64,000 nt of DNA, taken from NCBI RefSeq assembly GCF_014195535.1, contig NZ_JACIBY010000001.1, forward strand, positions 906,569 to 970,568, in the 5' to 3' direction. Positions 18,240 to 27,585 of the stretch are shown in pieces (the first letter of the stretch is position 1; each line of letters opens with the position of its first letter). The stretch is from Runella defluvii. Lineage in GTDB: Bacteria; Bacteroidota; Bacteroidia; Cytophagales; Spirosomataceae. The notes under the pieces were generated by a model, which saw only the letters and a program-made list of their open reading frames with translations, did not search any database and was not told where the DNA came from. The position numbers were made by a program, and so were the translations under genes.

Positions 18240-19125
18240 GTTTGTAAGATGTCAGGGCTAGGCCCCTAGATTGTCAATTGTGTTGCGATTTTCTACGAAG
18301 ATTTAGGGGGCTACGCCCCTGAAAACGAGGAAAAATATGAACGAAATTAGGGGCGTAGCCCCGCAATCTTAATAGAACGCGAGGCAAAAAAAATAAACAA
18401 AAAAGGGGCGTTAGCCCTGCAATCTTCGTAGCAAATATGCCAAGGCTACGCCCCTAGCGTGTCAATAGGGTTGCGATTTTCTACAAAGATTTAGGGGGCT
18501 ACGCCCCTGAAAACGAGGAGGAAATATGAACGAAATTAGGGGCGTAGCCCTGCAATCTTCGTAGAAAGCGCGGCAAAAAAATAAACAAAAAAGGGGCGTT
18601 AGCCCTGCAATCTTCGTAGCAAATATGTCAGGGTTAACGCCCCTAACGTGTCAATTGGGTTTCGATTTTCTACGAAGATTTAGGGGGCTACGCCCCTGAA
18701 AACAAGGAGGAAATATAAACAAAAAAGGGGCGTTAGCCCTGCAATCTTCGTAGCAAATATGTCAGGGCTAATGCCCCTAGCGTGTCAATAGGGTTTCGAT
18801 TTTCTACGAAGATTTAGGGGGCTACGCCCCTGAAAACGAGGAAAAATATGAACGAAATTAGGGGCGCAGCCCCGCAATCTTCGTAGCAAATATGTCAGGG
18901 CTAACGCCCCTAGATTGTCAATTGGTTTGCGATTTCTACGAAGATTTAGGGGGCTACGCCCCTGAAAACGAGGATGAAATATGAACGAAATTAGGGGCGT
19001 TAGCCCCGCAATCTTCGTAGAACGCGAGGCAAAAAAATAAAAAAGGGGCGTAGCCCTGCAATCTTCGTAGAACGCGCGGCAATAAAAATAAACAAAAAAG
19101 GGGCGTTAGCCCTGCAATCTTCGTA
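18240..19125. repeat. Array of REP-like hairpin repeats next to the Y1 transposase
   Basis: An 886 bp gene-free array with five to six copies of a hairpin-forming unit. One arm reads TACGAAGATTTAGGGGGCTACGCCCCT and the other AGGGGCGTAGCCC-TGCAATCTTCGTA; they are separated by a GAAAACGAGGA.GAAATATG... spacer and followed by linkers with AAAAAATAAACAAAAAAGGGGCG or GTCAATTGGGTTGCGATTT. Copies differ by a few bases. The last AATCTTCGTA directly touches the transposase start codon at 19126. It looks like a REP/BIME cluster mobilised by the adjacent RAYT-like enzyme. Confidence 0.8.
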
Positions 19126-19587
19126 ATGGCAAATACATATACGCAATTGTATATTCAGTTTGTTTTTTCCGTGCAAGGACGGCAAAACCTCATTAAAGAA
19201 TCAATCAGAGATGAATTGGAGAAGGTCATGTGCGGCATTGTTACTAACCAGAAATGCAAAACATACGCTATTTATTGTAACCCTGATCACACTCACATTT
19301 TTGTAGGAATGCACCCAACTGTTTCTCCTTCTAAATTGATGGAACAGGTTAAATCAGGTTCATCAAAGTGGTTGAACGATAAAAAAAACATTGTTGGAAA
19401 ATTTGCTTGGCAAGATGGATATGGAGCTTTTACCTATTCCAAATCACAAATTGACAATGTTGTAAAGTACATCCTAAACCAGCCAGAACACCACAAAAAA
19501 CAGTCATTTAGAGAGGAATATCTATTGTTTCTTGAAAAGTTTGGGGTGGATTATGACCCTAGATATGTATTTGAATGGTATGATTAG
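19126..19587 (+). CDS. IS200/IS605-type Y1 (RAYT-like) transposase
   Basis: 153 residues, full length for the family. The HUH metal-binding pair is CNPDHTHIFVG, the helix DNA-contact region VSPSKLMEQVKSGSSKWLN, and the catalytic region is WQDGYGAFTYSKSQIDNVVKYILNQPEHHKK, with the Tyr of the YIxxQ block the likely nucleophile. Members act on single-stranded DNA hairpins; RAYTs recognise REP sequences and are usually single-copy housekeeping-like genes. The gene starts exactly at the end of the last repeat, and its codon use is more AT-rich than that of its neighbours, which supports recent transfer. Confidence 0.88.
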   Translation: MANTYTQLYIQFVFSVQGRQNLIKESIRDELEKVMCGIVTNQKCKTYAIYCNPDHTHIFVGMHPTVSPSKLMEQVKSGSSKWLNDKKNIVGKFAWQDGYGAFTYSKSQIDNVVKYILNQPEHHKKQSFREEYLLFLEKFGVDYDPRYVFEWYD

Positions 19588-19708
19588 ATATACCCCTTTG
19601 GGCTACATCCATCCCGATACCTTTGTAAACCTTGTAAAAAAAATGAAGAAGAAAGGAGTATATTGGTTGGTTTAGCGCCATCTGATAGAAAAACATGCCT
19701 ATTACCCA

Positions 19709-20791
19709 ATGAATTATTACCGCTCGTATCAGTTAGAAGACTTTGCCCGCGACGAATCGTTTCGTCAGTGGGTGCTGGAACACGAGCCTAATAATACCCA
19801 ATTTTGGCAACAGTGGCTTGCCGAAAACCCCGACTGCCGCGAAAAAGTCCATTTGGCGAAGGCGTTTTTGTTGGCCTTAGAAGAAAATGAAACCAACTTG
19901 CCAGAGTTGGAATTAGACGCCATTACAGAGCAGATTCTCCAAGCCCCTCCGCAAACTTCGTCTCCGTTTTGGCAGTTTCCGCTGTTCCAATGGGCGGCTT
20001 CTATCATCCTGCTTTTGGGCGTGGGGTGGGGTACATATTCTTATTTTCGACCTAGCACCTTGGCGCTTCATGACAGCAAAACGGTCGTAGCTTTCAAAGA
20101 TGATTATCTCGAACAGACCAATCAAACCGACCGCGTTCAGAAAATTTCGTTGCAAGATGGAAGTACGATTTCGCTCTATCCCAAGAGCCGAATTCGGTAC
20201 CCACAGCCTTTTCGTGCCCAACTGCGCGAGGTCTATTTAGAAGGGAAAGCTTTTTTTGACATTACGAAAAATCCCCAGCAGCCGTTTTGGGTTTATACCG
20301 ACTATATTTCTACCCAAGTACTAGGGACGAGCTTTATGGTTCAAGCATTTTCGGAGGCCGATGAGGCCAAAGTGGTGGTGAAAACAGGGCGGGTATCGGT
20401 TTATACCCGAAAAGACCTAGAAAAAGCCACAACAACCCAACAAGCGGTGAAAGCGGGAGTGGTGCTTACCCCTAACCAGCAAGTAGCTTTTTCGATACCC
20501 GAAAAACGCTTTTTGAAATCGATTGTGGAAGCGCCCGCCGCAGTTGTACAGACACCCGTTAGTAGCTATTCGTTTGAGGAAACGCCTGTTAGCCAGGTGT
20601 TTGATTTGATAGAAAAAACCTACGGCATCTCCGTGATTTATGATGCCAAAGTCCTCGAAAATTGCTTCCTGACGGCTACACTTTCCGACGAGTCGCTGTT
20701 TGATAAACTTGACCTTATCTGCAAAATCACGCATTCGACCTACGAAATCGTTGATGCTCAAATCATTATCCATAGCCGAGGGTGTAAATAG
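19709..20791 (+). CDS. FecR family anti-sigma regulator
   Basis: 360 residues. N-terminal cytoplasmic anti-sigma part (about 1-90), one membrane helix (FPLFQWAASIILLLGVGWGTYSYF), the periplasmic FecR domain (KISLQDGSTISLYPKSRIRYPQPF...REVYLEGKAFFDITKNPQQPFWVYTDYISTQVLGTSFMVQAF) and a C-terminal DUF4974-like domain (YSFEETPVSQVFDLIEKTYGISVIYD). It holds the ECF factor of 17629-18237 until the STN domain of the SusC receptor signals substrate. It lies 80 bp before susC in the same direction. Confidence 0.9.
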   Translation: MNYYRSYQLEDFARDESFRQWVLEHEPNNTQFWQQWLAENPDCREKVHLAKAFLLALEENETNLPELELDAITEQILQAPPQTSSPFWQFPLFQWAASIILLLGVGWGTYSYFRPSTLALHDSKTVVAFKDDYLEQTNQTDRVQKISLQDGSTISLYPKSRIRYPQPFRAQLREVYLEGKAFFDITKNPQQPFWVYTDYISTQVLGTSFMVQAFSEADEAKVVVKTGRVSVYTRKDLEKATTTQQAVKAGVVLTPNQQVAFSIPEKRFLKSIVEAPAAVVQTPVSSYSFEETPVSQVFDLIEKTYGISVIYDAKVLENCFLTATLSDESLFDKLDLICKITHSTYEIVDAQIIIHSRGCK

Positions 20792-20871
20792 TATTTTTTT
20801 AAAAAAAAATTTTAAAAAAGCAGTATTTTAGGCTTCGGTTCGCCATCCATGATAAAACCACATATTTCATC

Positions 20872-23800
20872 ATGGATAAAATCTACAACAAACCCAATTT
20901 CTGCTGGACGCTCATGAGGATTTCATTGACACAGCTGCTGATTGCAATCCTGTTCATGGGAGTATCTCACGCCCACGACGCAAGCGCTCAGGAAGCCCTG
21001 GAGCAAAAAGTAACCGTAAAGCTTGCCAACGAGGACTTAAAAACTGCGCTAGGCACCCTTCAACGAGCGACCAACGTGCGCTTTATCTACAATCCGCGAG
21101 AAATTAAAGTATCTCAAAGAATCAATGTAGATGCCAAAAACGAAAAGCTGAAAGAAGTGCTTGAACAAGTGCTCAATCCGCTTAAAATTGGCTACGAAGT
21201 GAAAGGCAAGCAAATTGCTCTCTTCAAAAAAGAAGTAAGCCTGCTGCCCATTCCGCAGCAAACGCCCAGTTTATTAACGACCCAAGTGCTCGACCAAGGG
21301 GTAACGGGAAAAATCACGGACGATAAAGGCGAAGTGCTTGTAGGTGTAAGCGTACAAGTAAAAGGCACAACCCGTGGCGCTACGACGGATGCCAACGGAG
21401 GCTATCGTTTGTCGGTGCCTGACGGGAAATCAGTGTTGGTTTTTTCTTATATTGGGTATATCAAACAAGAGATTGTGGTTGGTAATCAGAGTATTATCAA
21501 CGTTAAATTGTCAGCTGACGACAAAAGTTTAGAAGAGGTTGTCGTGGTAGGTTATGGTGTTCAGAAAAAAGTAAACATGACGGGTGCCGTTTCGACCATT
21601 GATTCAAAAGCGATTGAAAACCGCCCTTCGAGCAACTTGGCAACTGCCATGCAAGGAACGTCACCTGGGTTGATTATTCAACGTACGACAGGGCAGCCTG
21701 GTAGTGAAGGTGTCAGCATTCAGATTCGGGGAGCAACGACGGCCAACGGTAGCGTGGATCCTTTGATGATTTTGGACGGGGTGGCCGTGCCTATTTCGAC
21801 ACTCCAAACCATGAACCCCAACGACGTTGAAAATATCAGTGTCTTGAAAGATGCCGCTGCCGCGGCTATCTACGGTGCACAAGCAGCGGGTGGGGTGATT
21901 TTGGTGACGACCAAAAAAGGAAAATCGGGGAAAGTTACATTCGACTATTTGTCGCAATATGGAACCGATTGGTCAATCAACGTACCTAGTCGGATGTCGC
22001 TGTTGGAAGAAGCGGAGTTTTCTAACCTCGCCCGCAAAAACTCAGGCAGTGGCCCAGAGTACTCAGATTTTGATTTGGAGCAGATTCGCAACAACGTTCC
22101 GTATGTTGTTAACCCTGCGGATACTTCCACTTACTTGTTTTACAACCAAGAGCCGTTGACCAACCAAGTATTGAGAAAATACACCTCAATGCAAACCCAT
22201 AACCTGACAGTACGTGGCGGAACCGACAAGCTCAATTTTATGCTTTCGGGTGGTTTTTACGGTAAAAATGGGGTATTTAAAGTGGGGCCTGATAACAACG
22301 AACGTTATAACCTTCGCCTCAATTTAGGAGCAAAATTGACCGAAAAACTCTCACTCGATGCGCGAGTTGCTTATACAGGTGAACGTACCAAAACTCCCGC
22401 AGCCGATGTAAACGGGGGCGGCTTGTTGTACCAAATCTACCGTTTGCGTACTCGTACACCGTTTTTTACACCTGAAGGTCGTTACAACGGAGCGGGTTCG
22501 GCCGCTACTGCCTATGCCACCATGGAAGCAGGAGGGTACAACAACCTTTTCAAAAACTTCTTCGATGGAACATTTACCCTTCAGCACAGCGGTTTGGTCA
22601 AAGGCTTGAATCTTCGTGCGGTGGTAGGAACGCAGTACCGTCGTGGCGATAGAAACCGTTTCAACCGTACCGTTCCACTTTGGGGACGTTCACGGATTTT
22701 GAGCTACCTCAACCAAGTCAATTCGTACGAAATCACCAACGAGTTGACCAAAAATACCAACATTCAGTTGCTGGCTAACTACGATTTCAAAATCGGGGCG
22801 AAGCACAATTTTGGCCTTTTTGCGGGTTATCAGTGGGAGTCGTACCGCTACAGTCAGGTCTTCAACCGTGCTAGTAACTTAGTGAGCAACGACCTTCCTA
22901 CCCTCAACTTAGGCGACGAAAAAACGAAAGTCAACAGTCAGGCAATTGCTACGAACGCGTTTCAGTCTATTTTTGGACGTTTTAATTACAATTACGCCGA
23001 CAAATACCTAGTAGAGGCCACGCTTCGTCAGGACGAAAGCTCGAAGTTGGCACCAGGAAGCCGCGTGAAAGTTTTCCCATCGGCATCGTTGGGTTGGAAT
23101 GTACACCGCGAGTCTTGGTTTGGAAATAGCCTCAGCTTTATTTCTGAATTGAAACTCCGCGCTTCTTGGGGCCGCCTTGGTGGTGCGTTGGGTAACACCA
23201 TTGGCAACTACGACTACCTCAACCAACTTTCGCAAGGGTCGGCGTTGGTCTTGGGTGATTCTCGGGCTACGTATATTTTCCAAAACGCCATTCCTTCGGC
23301 CAACCTTTCTTGGGAAACCATTGAAACTACCAACGGAGGCGCTGATTTGGGCTTCTTCCAAAACAAACTTCAAATCACGGCAGACTACTACGTAAAATAC
23401 AACCGCAACATGCTTACAGCACAGTTGTTGCCATCGACGATTGGTATCAACACCCCTCGTAAAAACAACGGTGAGCTAAAATCGTGGGGATGGGAGTTAG
23501 AGGCGCGTTACCGTGGTACGGTTGGCAAAGAGTTTAACTACAATGTGTCGTTCAATTTGTCGGACAATAACAACAAACTCATTAGCTTCTCGGGGCGTAA
23601 TATCGTCGGAATGGGAACCAACGGAACCATTGAAAATTACCCACTTAACTCTATTTGGGGGTACCAAACGGCGGGTTATTTCCAAACAGCTGACGAAGTA
23701 AAATCTTGGGCGTTTCAGGATAGCCGCGCAGGTGCTGGCGACGTAAAATACATCGACCAAAACGGTGATAGCCGCTTAACCGTTGGACGTGGAACCACCG

Positions 23801-24321
23801 AAGATTACGGCGATATGGTTTTCTTAGGAACCACCAACCCACGCTATTTGTACGGCGCCACCTTTGGTTTCCAATGGAAAGGACTTGACTTTTCGGCCTT
23901 CTTCCAAGGCGTAGGAAAACGTAGCTACCGCCCAGTTACAGAGTCTATTGCGCCTTTGTTGGTGACTTGGAAACAAGCCCTCGGCATCCACCGCGACTAT
24001 TGGACACCAGAAAACCCCAATGCCACCTACCCTCGTCCGTTTATCGGAGCTACCCACAACTATTTGTCGTCGGATAAATGGGTCTTGAACGCACGTTATA
24101 CCCGCTTGAAAAACATTCAAGTAGGATATACCTTGCCAAGCCGCTGGACGGAACGCCTCAAAGTATCACGCGCTCGTTTCTTCTTCTCTGGCCAAGACTT
24201 GTTTACCATCTCAGGTTTAGGAGTTTTCCAAGGATACTACGATCCTGAAACCCGCGACAACGTAGAAAACGACTATCCTTTCTTTGCTACGGCTTCGGTG
24301 GGTTTAAACCTCTCGTTTTAA
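20872..24321 (+). CDS. SusC-like TonB-dependent receptor with STN domain
   Basis: 1149 residues. Long N-terminal signal (LTQLLIAILFMGVSHAHDASAQ), STN domain (about 47-105: KVTVKLANEDLKTALGTLQRATNVRFIYN), CarboxypepD-regulatory-like domain (about 145-215: GVTGKITDDKGEVLVGVSVQVKGTTRGATTDANGGYRL), the EEVVVVGYGVQKK segment, plug (TVSIDSKAIENRPSSN...LVIMILDGVAVPI...VLKDAAAAAIYGAQAAGGVILVTTKKG) and a C-terminal barrel. It imports oligosaccharides across the outer membrane with SusD; the STN domain fits trans-envelope signalling to FecR. Confidence 0.93.
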   Translation: MDKIYNKPNFCWTLMRISLTQLLIAILFMGVSHAHDASAQEALEQKVTVKLANEDLKTALGTLQRATNVRFIYNPREIKVSQRINVDAKNEKLKEVLEQVLNPLKIGYEVKGKQIALFKKEVSLLPIPQQTPSLLTTQVLDQGVTGKITDDKGEVLVGVSVQVKGTTRGATTDANGGYRLSVPDGKSVLVFSYIGYIKQEIVVGNQSIINVKLSADDKSLEEVVVVGYGVQKKVNMTGAVSTIDSKAIENRPSSNLATAMQGTSPGLIIQRTTGQPGSEGVSIQIRGATTANGSVDPLMILDGVAVPISTLQTMNPNDVENISVLKDAAAAAIYGAQAAGGVILVTTKKGKSGKVTFDYLSQYGTDWSINVPSRMSLLEEAEFSNLARKNSGSGPEYSDFDLEQIRNNVPYVVNPADTSTYLFYNQEPLTNQVLRKYTSMQTHNLTVRGGTDKLNFMLSGGFYGKNGVFKVGPDNNERYNLRLNLGAKLTEKLSLDARVAYTGERTKTPAADVNGGGLLYQIYRLRTRTPFFTPEGRYNGAGSAATAYATMEAGGYNNLFKNFFDGTFTLQHSGLVKGLNLRAVVGTQYRRGDRNRFNRTVPLWGRSRILSYLNQVNSYEITNELTKNTNIQLLANYDFKIGAKHNFGLFAGYQWESYRYSQVFNRASNLVSNDLPTLNLGDEKTKVNSQAIATNAFQSIFGRFNYNYADKYLVEATLRQDESSKLAPGSRVKVFPSASLGWNVHRESWFGNSLSFISELKLRASWGRLGGALGNTIGNYDYLNQLSQGSALVLGDSRATYIFQNAIPSANLSWETIETTNGGADLGFFQNKLQITADYYVKYNRNMLTAQLLPSTIGINTPRKNNGELKSWGWELEARYRGTVGKEFNYNVSFNLSDNNNKLISFSGRNIVGMGTNGTIENYPLNSIWGYQTAGYFQTADEVKSWAFQDSRAGAGDVKYIDQNGDSRLTVGRGTTEDYGDMVFLGTTNPRYLYGATFGFQWKGLDFSAFFQGVGKRSYRPVTESIAPLLVTWKQALGIHRDYWTPENPNATYPRPFIGATHNYLSSDKWVLNARYTRLKNIQVGYTLPSRWTERLKVSRARFFFSGQDLFTISGLGVFQGYYDPETRDNVENDYPFFATASVGLNLSF

Positions 24322-24366
24322 GCATTGTACTTCAAACAAAGGTGGTATCTATTAAATTGAAACAAC

Positions 24367-25998
24367 ATGAACAAGACATATTCATTTCTTACCAAAAAAG
24401 TAGCAATAGCGGCGGTATGCGGGCTGACTTTCCTCTCTGCCTGTGACGTTACCCGCCTTCCCGAAACGTCGATTAGTGACGAAACCTTTTGGCGCTCGGA
24501 AGCCGACTTGAAGGCTGCGGCCAACTACTTGTACACATTTTTGCCTGCCTTCAACAACGAAGATAACTGGTCGGACGATGCCACGGGATTGACCGTTAGC
24601 AATATTAGCGATGGTACACGTTTGGCACCTGCCACCGACGGTAACTACAGCACCCCGTATCGTTTGATTCGGGCGGCTAACAACATCGTCGAAAAAGCAC
24701 CTCGTGCGAGTTTGGCGGCGGCCATTCAAGACCGCTACGTGGGCGAAGCTCGCTTCTTCCGCGCGATGGGGTACTACGATTTGTTGCGCAAGTACGGAAG
24801 TGTGCCATTGGTTTTGAAGACATTGACGGACGAGTCGGCCGAGTTGAAAGAGCCTGCGGCTACCCGTGACCAAGTCATCGAGCAGATTTACCAAGACTTG
24901 GATTTTGCGGCTTCTAAACTTCCGACCCCTACCGTGTTAGGAACGGCAGACTATGGCCGCATTTCTAATACAGGGGCGTTGGCCTTCAAAGCACGCGTAG
25001 CATTGTTTGAAGGAACTCGCGCTAAATTTCACAAGTACGGCGACCCCAACAAACACTTGACGTTGGCTTACAACGCGGCGAAAGCGGTGATTGACAGCAA
25101 ACAACACGATTTATACACGGGCGGGTACTTCAACTTGTTCCAGTACGCGGGTGAAGGCCGTGCCAACCGCGAAAATATCATTGTAAGACAATACGGGGTA
25201 TCACAGACCGACCGCGTAGTGACGCATACTTACTTCCGTGGAACGGTTGAAAACGGAAACCTAAACCCTACCAAAAGCCTGATTGATTCGTACTTGATGA
25301 AAGACGGCTTGCCAACGTCGAAATCGCCGCTTTATACGGCTCCTACGACAACGGTAGAAGTTTACCAAAACCGTGATACGCGCATGAGCGATACGTACAT
25401 GAAGCGCGGTGACTCGTGGATTGCTACGTTTCCTGTGTTCAACGTGCCGAGTTTGGTGTTTGCCAAAACAGGGTTTACGTTCCGTAAATATTCGGACATC
25501 AACGATTGGAACAACCAAGCATCAACGATGGACTACATGATTTTGCGCTACGCTGAAGTGTTGTTGATTTATGCCGAAGCTCGCTTTGAGTTGGACGAAA
25601 AAATCAGCGATGCAGATTTGGAATTGAGCCTCAACCGTACCCGCGCCAGAGGCGGTTTGCCAAAATTGACCAACGAGTTTGTGACAAAAAATGGATTGAA
25701 CATGCGTGATGAAATCCGTCGCGAGCGTCGTGTGGAATTGGCGCAAGAAAGTCACCGTTACTGGGATTTAAACCGTTGGAAAATGGCAGAAACCGAAATG
25801 CCAAAACCAATTTTAGGAAATTATTTCTTTAAAACAGAGTTTGGAACGACGGTTCAAGTAAACTTAACCCCCGATAACTATATCCAAGTGCAAGCGGCAA
25901 GTTTCCGTAAGTTTGACCCTGCCAAAGATTATTTGTGGCCGTTGCCGATCAACGAGTTGGCATTGAACCCATCTCTAAAACAAAACCCAGGCTGGTAG
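24367..25998 (+). CDS. SusD/RagB family nutrient-binding lipoprotein
   Basis: 543 residues. The lipobox ends at C26 (GLTFLSAC). SusD family blocks are visible: RLPETSISDETFWRSEADLKAAANYLYTFLP, RAANNIVEKAPRA, YVGEARFFRAMGYYDLLRKYGSVPLVLKTLTDESAELKEPAATRDQVIEQIYQDLDFAASKLP, TGALAFKARVALFEGT, YMILRYAEVLLIYAEARFELDEKISDADLELSLNRTRARGGLPKL, MRDEIRRERRVELAQESHRYWDLNRWKMAE. It captures the glycan at the surface and hands it to SusC, encoded 45 bp upstream. Confidence 0.93.
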   Translation: MNKTYSFLTKKVAIAAVCGLTFLSACDVTRLPETSISDETFWRSEADLKAAANYLYTFLPAFNNEDNWSDDATGLTVSNISDGTRLAPATDGNYSTPYRLIRAANNIVEKAPRASLAAAIQDRYVGEARFFRAMGYYDLLRKYGSVPLVLKTLTDESAELKEPAATRDQVIEQIYQDLDFAASKLPTPTVLGTADYGRISNTGALAFKARVALFEGTRAKFHKYGDPNKHLTLAYNAAKAVIDSKQHDLYTGGYFNLFQYAGEGRANRENIIVRQYGVSQTDRVVTHTYFRGTVENGNLNPTKSLIDSYLMKDGLPTSKSPLYTAPTTTVEVYQNRDTRMSDTYMKRGDSWIATFPVFNVPSLVFAKTGFTFRKYSDINDWNNQASTMDYMILRYAEVLLIYAEARFELDEKISDADLELSLNRTRARGGLPKLTNEFVTKNGLNMRDEIRRERRVELAQESHRYWDLNRWKMAETEMPKPILGNYFFKTEFGTTVQVNLTPDNYIQVQAASFRKFDPAKDYLWPLPINELALNPSLKQNPGW

Positions 25999-26003
25999 CC
26001 AAG

Positions 26004-26116
26004 TGGTGAGGGTTGCTCACAACCCGACTCACTGTGTGGAAGGTTGCTCACAACCTGACTAATGCGCTTGATTCGTGTGTAAAGCCCTCTCAGCAAATGA
26101 TGTTGGGAGGGCTTTT
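26004..26116 (+). terminator. Two GGTTG(C)TCACAACC hairpin repeats and a rho-independent terminator
   Basis: AGGGTTGCTCACAACCCGACTC and AGGTTGCTCACAACCTGAC (26008-26061) are copies of a dispersed hairpin family also present at 9780, 9847, 63720 and 63880. They are followed at 26081-26116 by AAAGCCCTC...GGAGGGCTTTT, an intrinsic terminator that would end the susCD transcript. Confidence 0.7.
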
Positions 26117-26141
26117 GATTGATACGTTTATCAAATTTCTA

Positions 26142-26591
26142 CTAGCCGTGAGCAATTTGTATGTCCCGCACCAACAAACTACGGTCAAAATGGAATTGAA
26201 TAAAGCTGACCGCCCCGTAGCCGATAAGTTGATAAAGTAGGAAGAGCGATGCGAAAAATAGTTCTACTTTTTTGTCATTTTTGAAGCTTGTAGTAAAATG
26301 AAAAAGTAAAAGCGCAAAGACAAACGCCAGGATTCTTAAAAAATTGTCCCAGCCACTGACCAATTGAATCTCCACGCGGTCGGTGGCTTTTAGGTGAAAA
26401 TCGTGTTTTTTCTTGAAAAACCCCCACGATTGAACCACCACGTGGACATACTGTTCGCGCTGGACCAGGTCATATTCGATAAATTCGTGGTTTTGAAGCG
26501 TTCCAATTTCGATGCCGTCCAAGTAGACTGTAAGAGGAAAAAGGTTCATCCACCAGTGGGTGCGGCGCGTAATAATAAAATGGGTTTTCAT
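26142..26591 (-). CDS. Hypothetical membrane protein
   Basis: 149 residues, not recognised. The first 85 residues look like a beta-rich soluble domain (TVYLDGIEIGTLQNHEFIEYDLVQREQYVHVVVQSWGFFKKKHDFHL), then two membrane helices (NFLRILAFVFALLLFHFTT and ELFFASLFLLYQLIGYGAVSFI). It lies opposite to the surrounding polysaccharide genes, between susD and the DUF1080 gene. No function is suggested by its neighbours. Confidence 0.6.
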   Translation of the reverse strand: MKTHFIITRRTHWWMNLFPLTVYLDGIEIGTLQNHEFIEYDLVQREQYVHVVVQSWGFFKKKHDFHLKATDRVEIQLVSGWDNFLRILAFVFALLLFHFTTSFKNDKKVELFFASLFLLYQLIGYGAVSFIQFHFDRSLLVRDIQIAHG

Positions 26592-26697
26592 CGATGGCTG
26601 AATTTTATCGTAAAAATTATCAGATAACTAAGTTAGGAAATTACCTGCTTCATCTTGAAGTAATGACGAAAATCTTTTTCACCTTTTGTACATCCCT

Positions 26698-27573
26698 ATG
26701 AAATCTATCTTTTCCTCCGCACGCTTGGTTGCTTACCTATTGTTGATTCCAGTGGTTTCCCAATTCTCCTTTACAACGCCAACGGCCAAAGAAAAAGAAA
26801 ACTGGATTAATCTTTTCAACGGCAAAGACATTAAAAATTGGACGGTCAAAATCCACCACCACGAGACGGGCGACAACTTTGGCGAAACCTTTCGAGTGGA
26901 GGATGGCATCATAAAAGTGCGTTACGACAAGTACGATAAATTCAACGAACGCTACGGACATTTGTACTTCAATACGCCCTATTCGTACTATCATTTGTCG
27001 ATGGAGTACCGCTTTACGGGCATTTGGCGCGAAGACGCTCCCGATTATACGAAACTCAACAGCGGAGTGATGTTTCATTCGCAAGACCCCCGCACCATGC
27101 CCAAAGAACAAGATTGGCCGATTTCGGTAGAAATGCAGTTTTTGGCTGGGCTAGGCGACGGTAAACCTCGTCCCACGGGCAACATGTGTTCGCCTGGCAC
27201 GGACGTTATTTTTAAAGGGGTGAAAGACCCACGTCACTGCATCAATTCGACCTCTAAAACGTACCCAAAAGAAGAATGGGTAAAAGCCGATTTGATTGTG
27301 TTGGGTGATTCGTTGGTGCAACATTTTATCAACGGTGAAAAAGTCTTGGAATACGCAAAACCCCAAATTGGAGGTGGAGTGGCCAACCGTTTTGACCCTG
27401 CCCAAAAAATTGACGGAAAGCCCCTCAAAGAAGGCTTTATCGCCCTCCAAAGCGAAGGACAAGAGATAGACTTTCGTAACATCAAACTCCTTAATTTGGA
27501 AGGTTGCAAAGACCCTAAATCAAAGGCTTACCGCAGTTATTTTGTCAAGAATAACCCTGCTTTGTGCCGTTAA
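26698..27573 (+). CDS. DUF1080 family secreted protein (3-keto-glycoside hydrolase/lyase-like)
   Basis: 291 residues from the ATG at 26698. Signal-like leader SARLVAYLLLIPVVSQFSF, then the LamG-like DUF1080 fold: WINLFNGKDIKNWTVKIHHHETGDNFGETFRVEDGIIKV, YYHLSMEYRFTG, LNSGVMFHSQDP, SVEMQFLAGLGDGKPRPTGNMCSPGT, GWVKADLIVLGDSLVQHFINGEKV, REGFIALQSEGQEIDFRNIKLLNL. Family members act on 3-keto sugars made by a dehydrogenase. With the GMC pair at 12642-14975 and GH88, this suggests a 3-keto step in glycan breakdown. The specific substrate is inferred, not shown. Followed 12 bp later by a secreted unknown. Confidence 0.8.
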   Translation: MKSIFSSARLVAYLLLIPVVSQFSFTTPTAKEKENWINLFNGKDIKNWTVKIHHHETGDNFGETFRVEDGIIKVRYDKYDKFNERYGHLYFNTPYSYYHLSMEYRFTGIWREDAPDYTKLNSGVMFHSQDPRTMPKEQDWPISVEMQFLAGLGDGKPRPTGNMCSPGTDVIFKGVKDPRHCINSTSKTYPKEEWVKADLIVLGDSLVQHFINGEKVLEYAKPQIGGGVANRFDPAQKIDGKPLKEGFIALQSEGQEIDFRNIKLLNLEGCKDPKSKAYRSYFVKNNPALCR

Positions 27574-27585
27574 CTCCCTTTTCGT

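Larger units (their letters stand above)
18240..19600 (+). mobile_element. RAYT/REP element inserted between sigma and anti-sigma genes
   Basis: The unit consists of the hairpin array plus the Y1 transposase gene that immediately follows it. It splits the sigma (17629-18237) and FecR (19709-20791) genes that are usually adjacent. Left edge: within a few bases after the sigma stop. Right edge uncertain (19588-19708), with a weak GGGCTACATCC remnant of the repeat after the gene. Confidence 0.6.

Noticed and set aside
18240..19125. CRISPR array
   Set aside because: The repeats are palindromic, of uneven length and share their 'spacers' between copies; no cas genes are near. It fits a REP/BIME array next to a Y1 transposase.
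26013..26240. Small ORF after susD
   Set aside because: It runs across two dispersed hairpins and a terminator and overlaps the opposite-strand membrane-protein gene.
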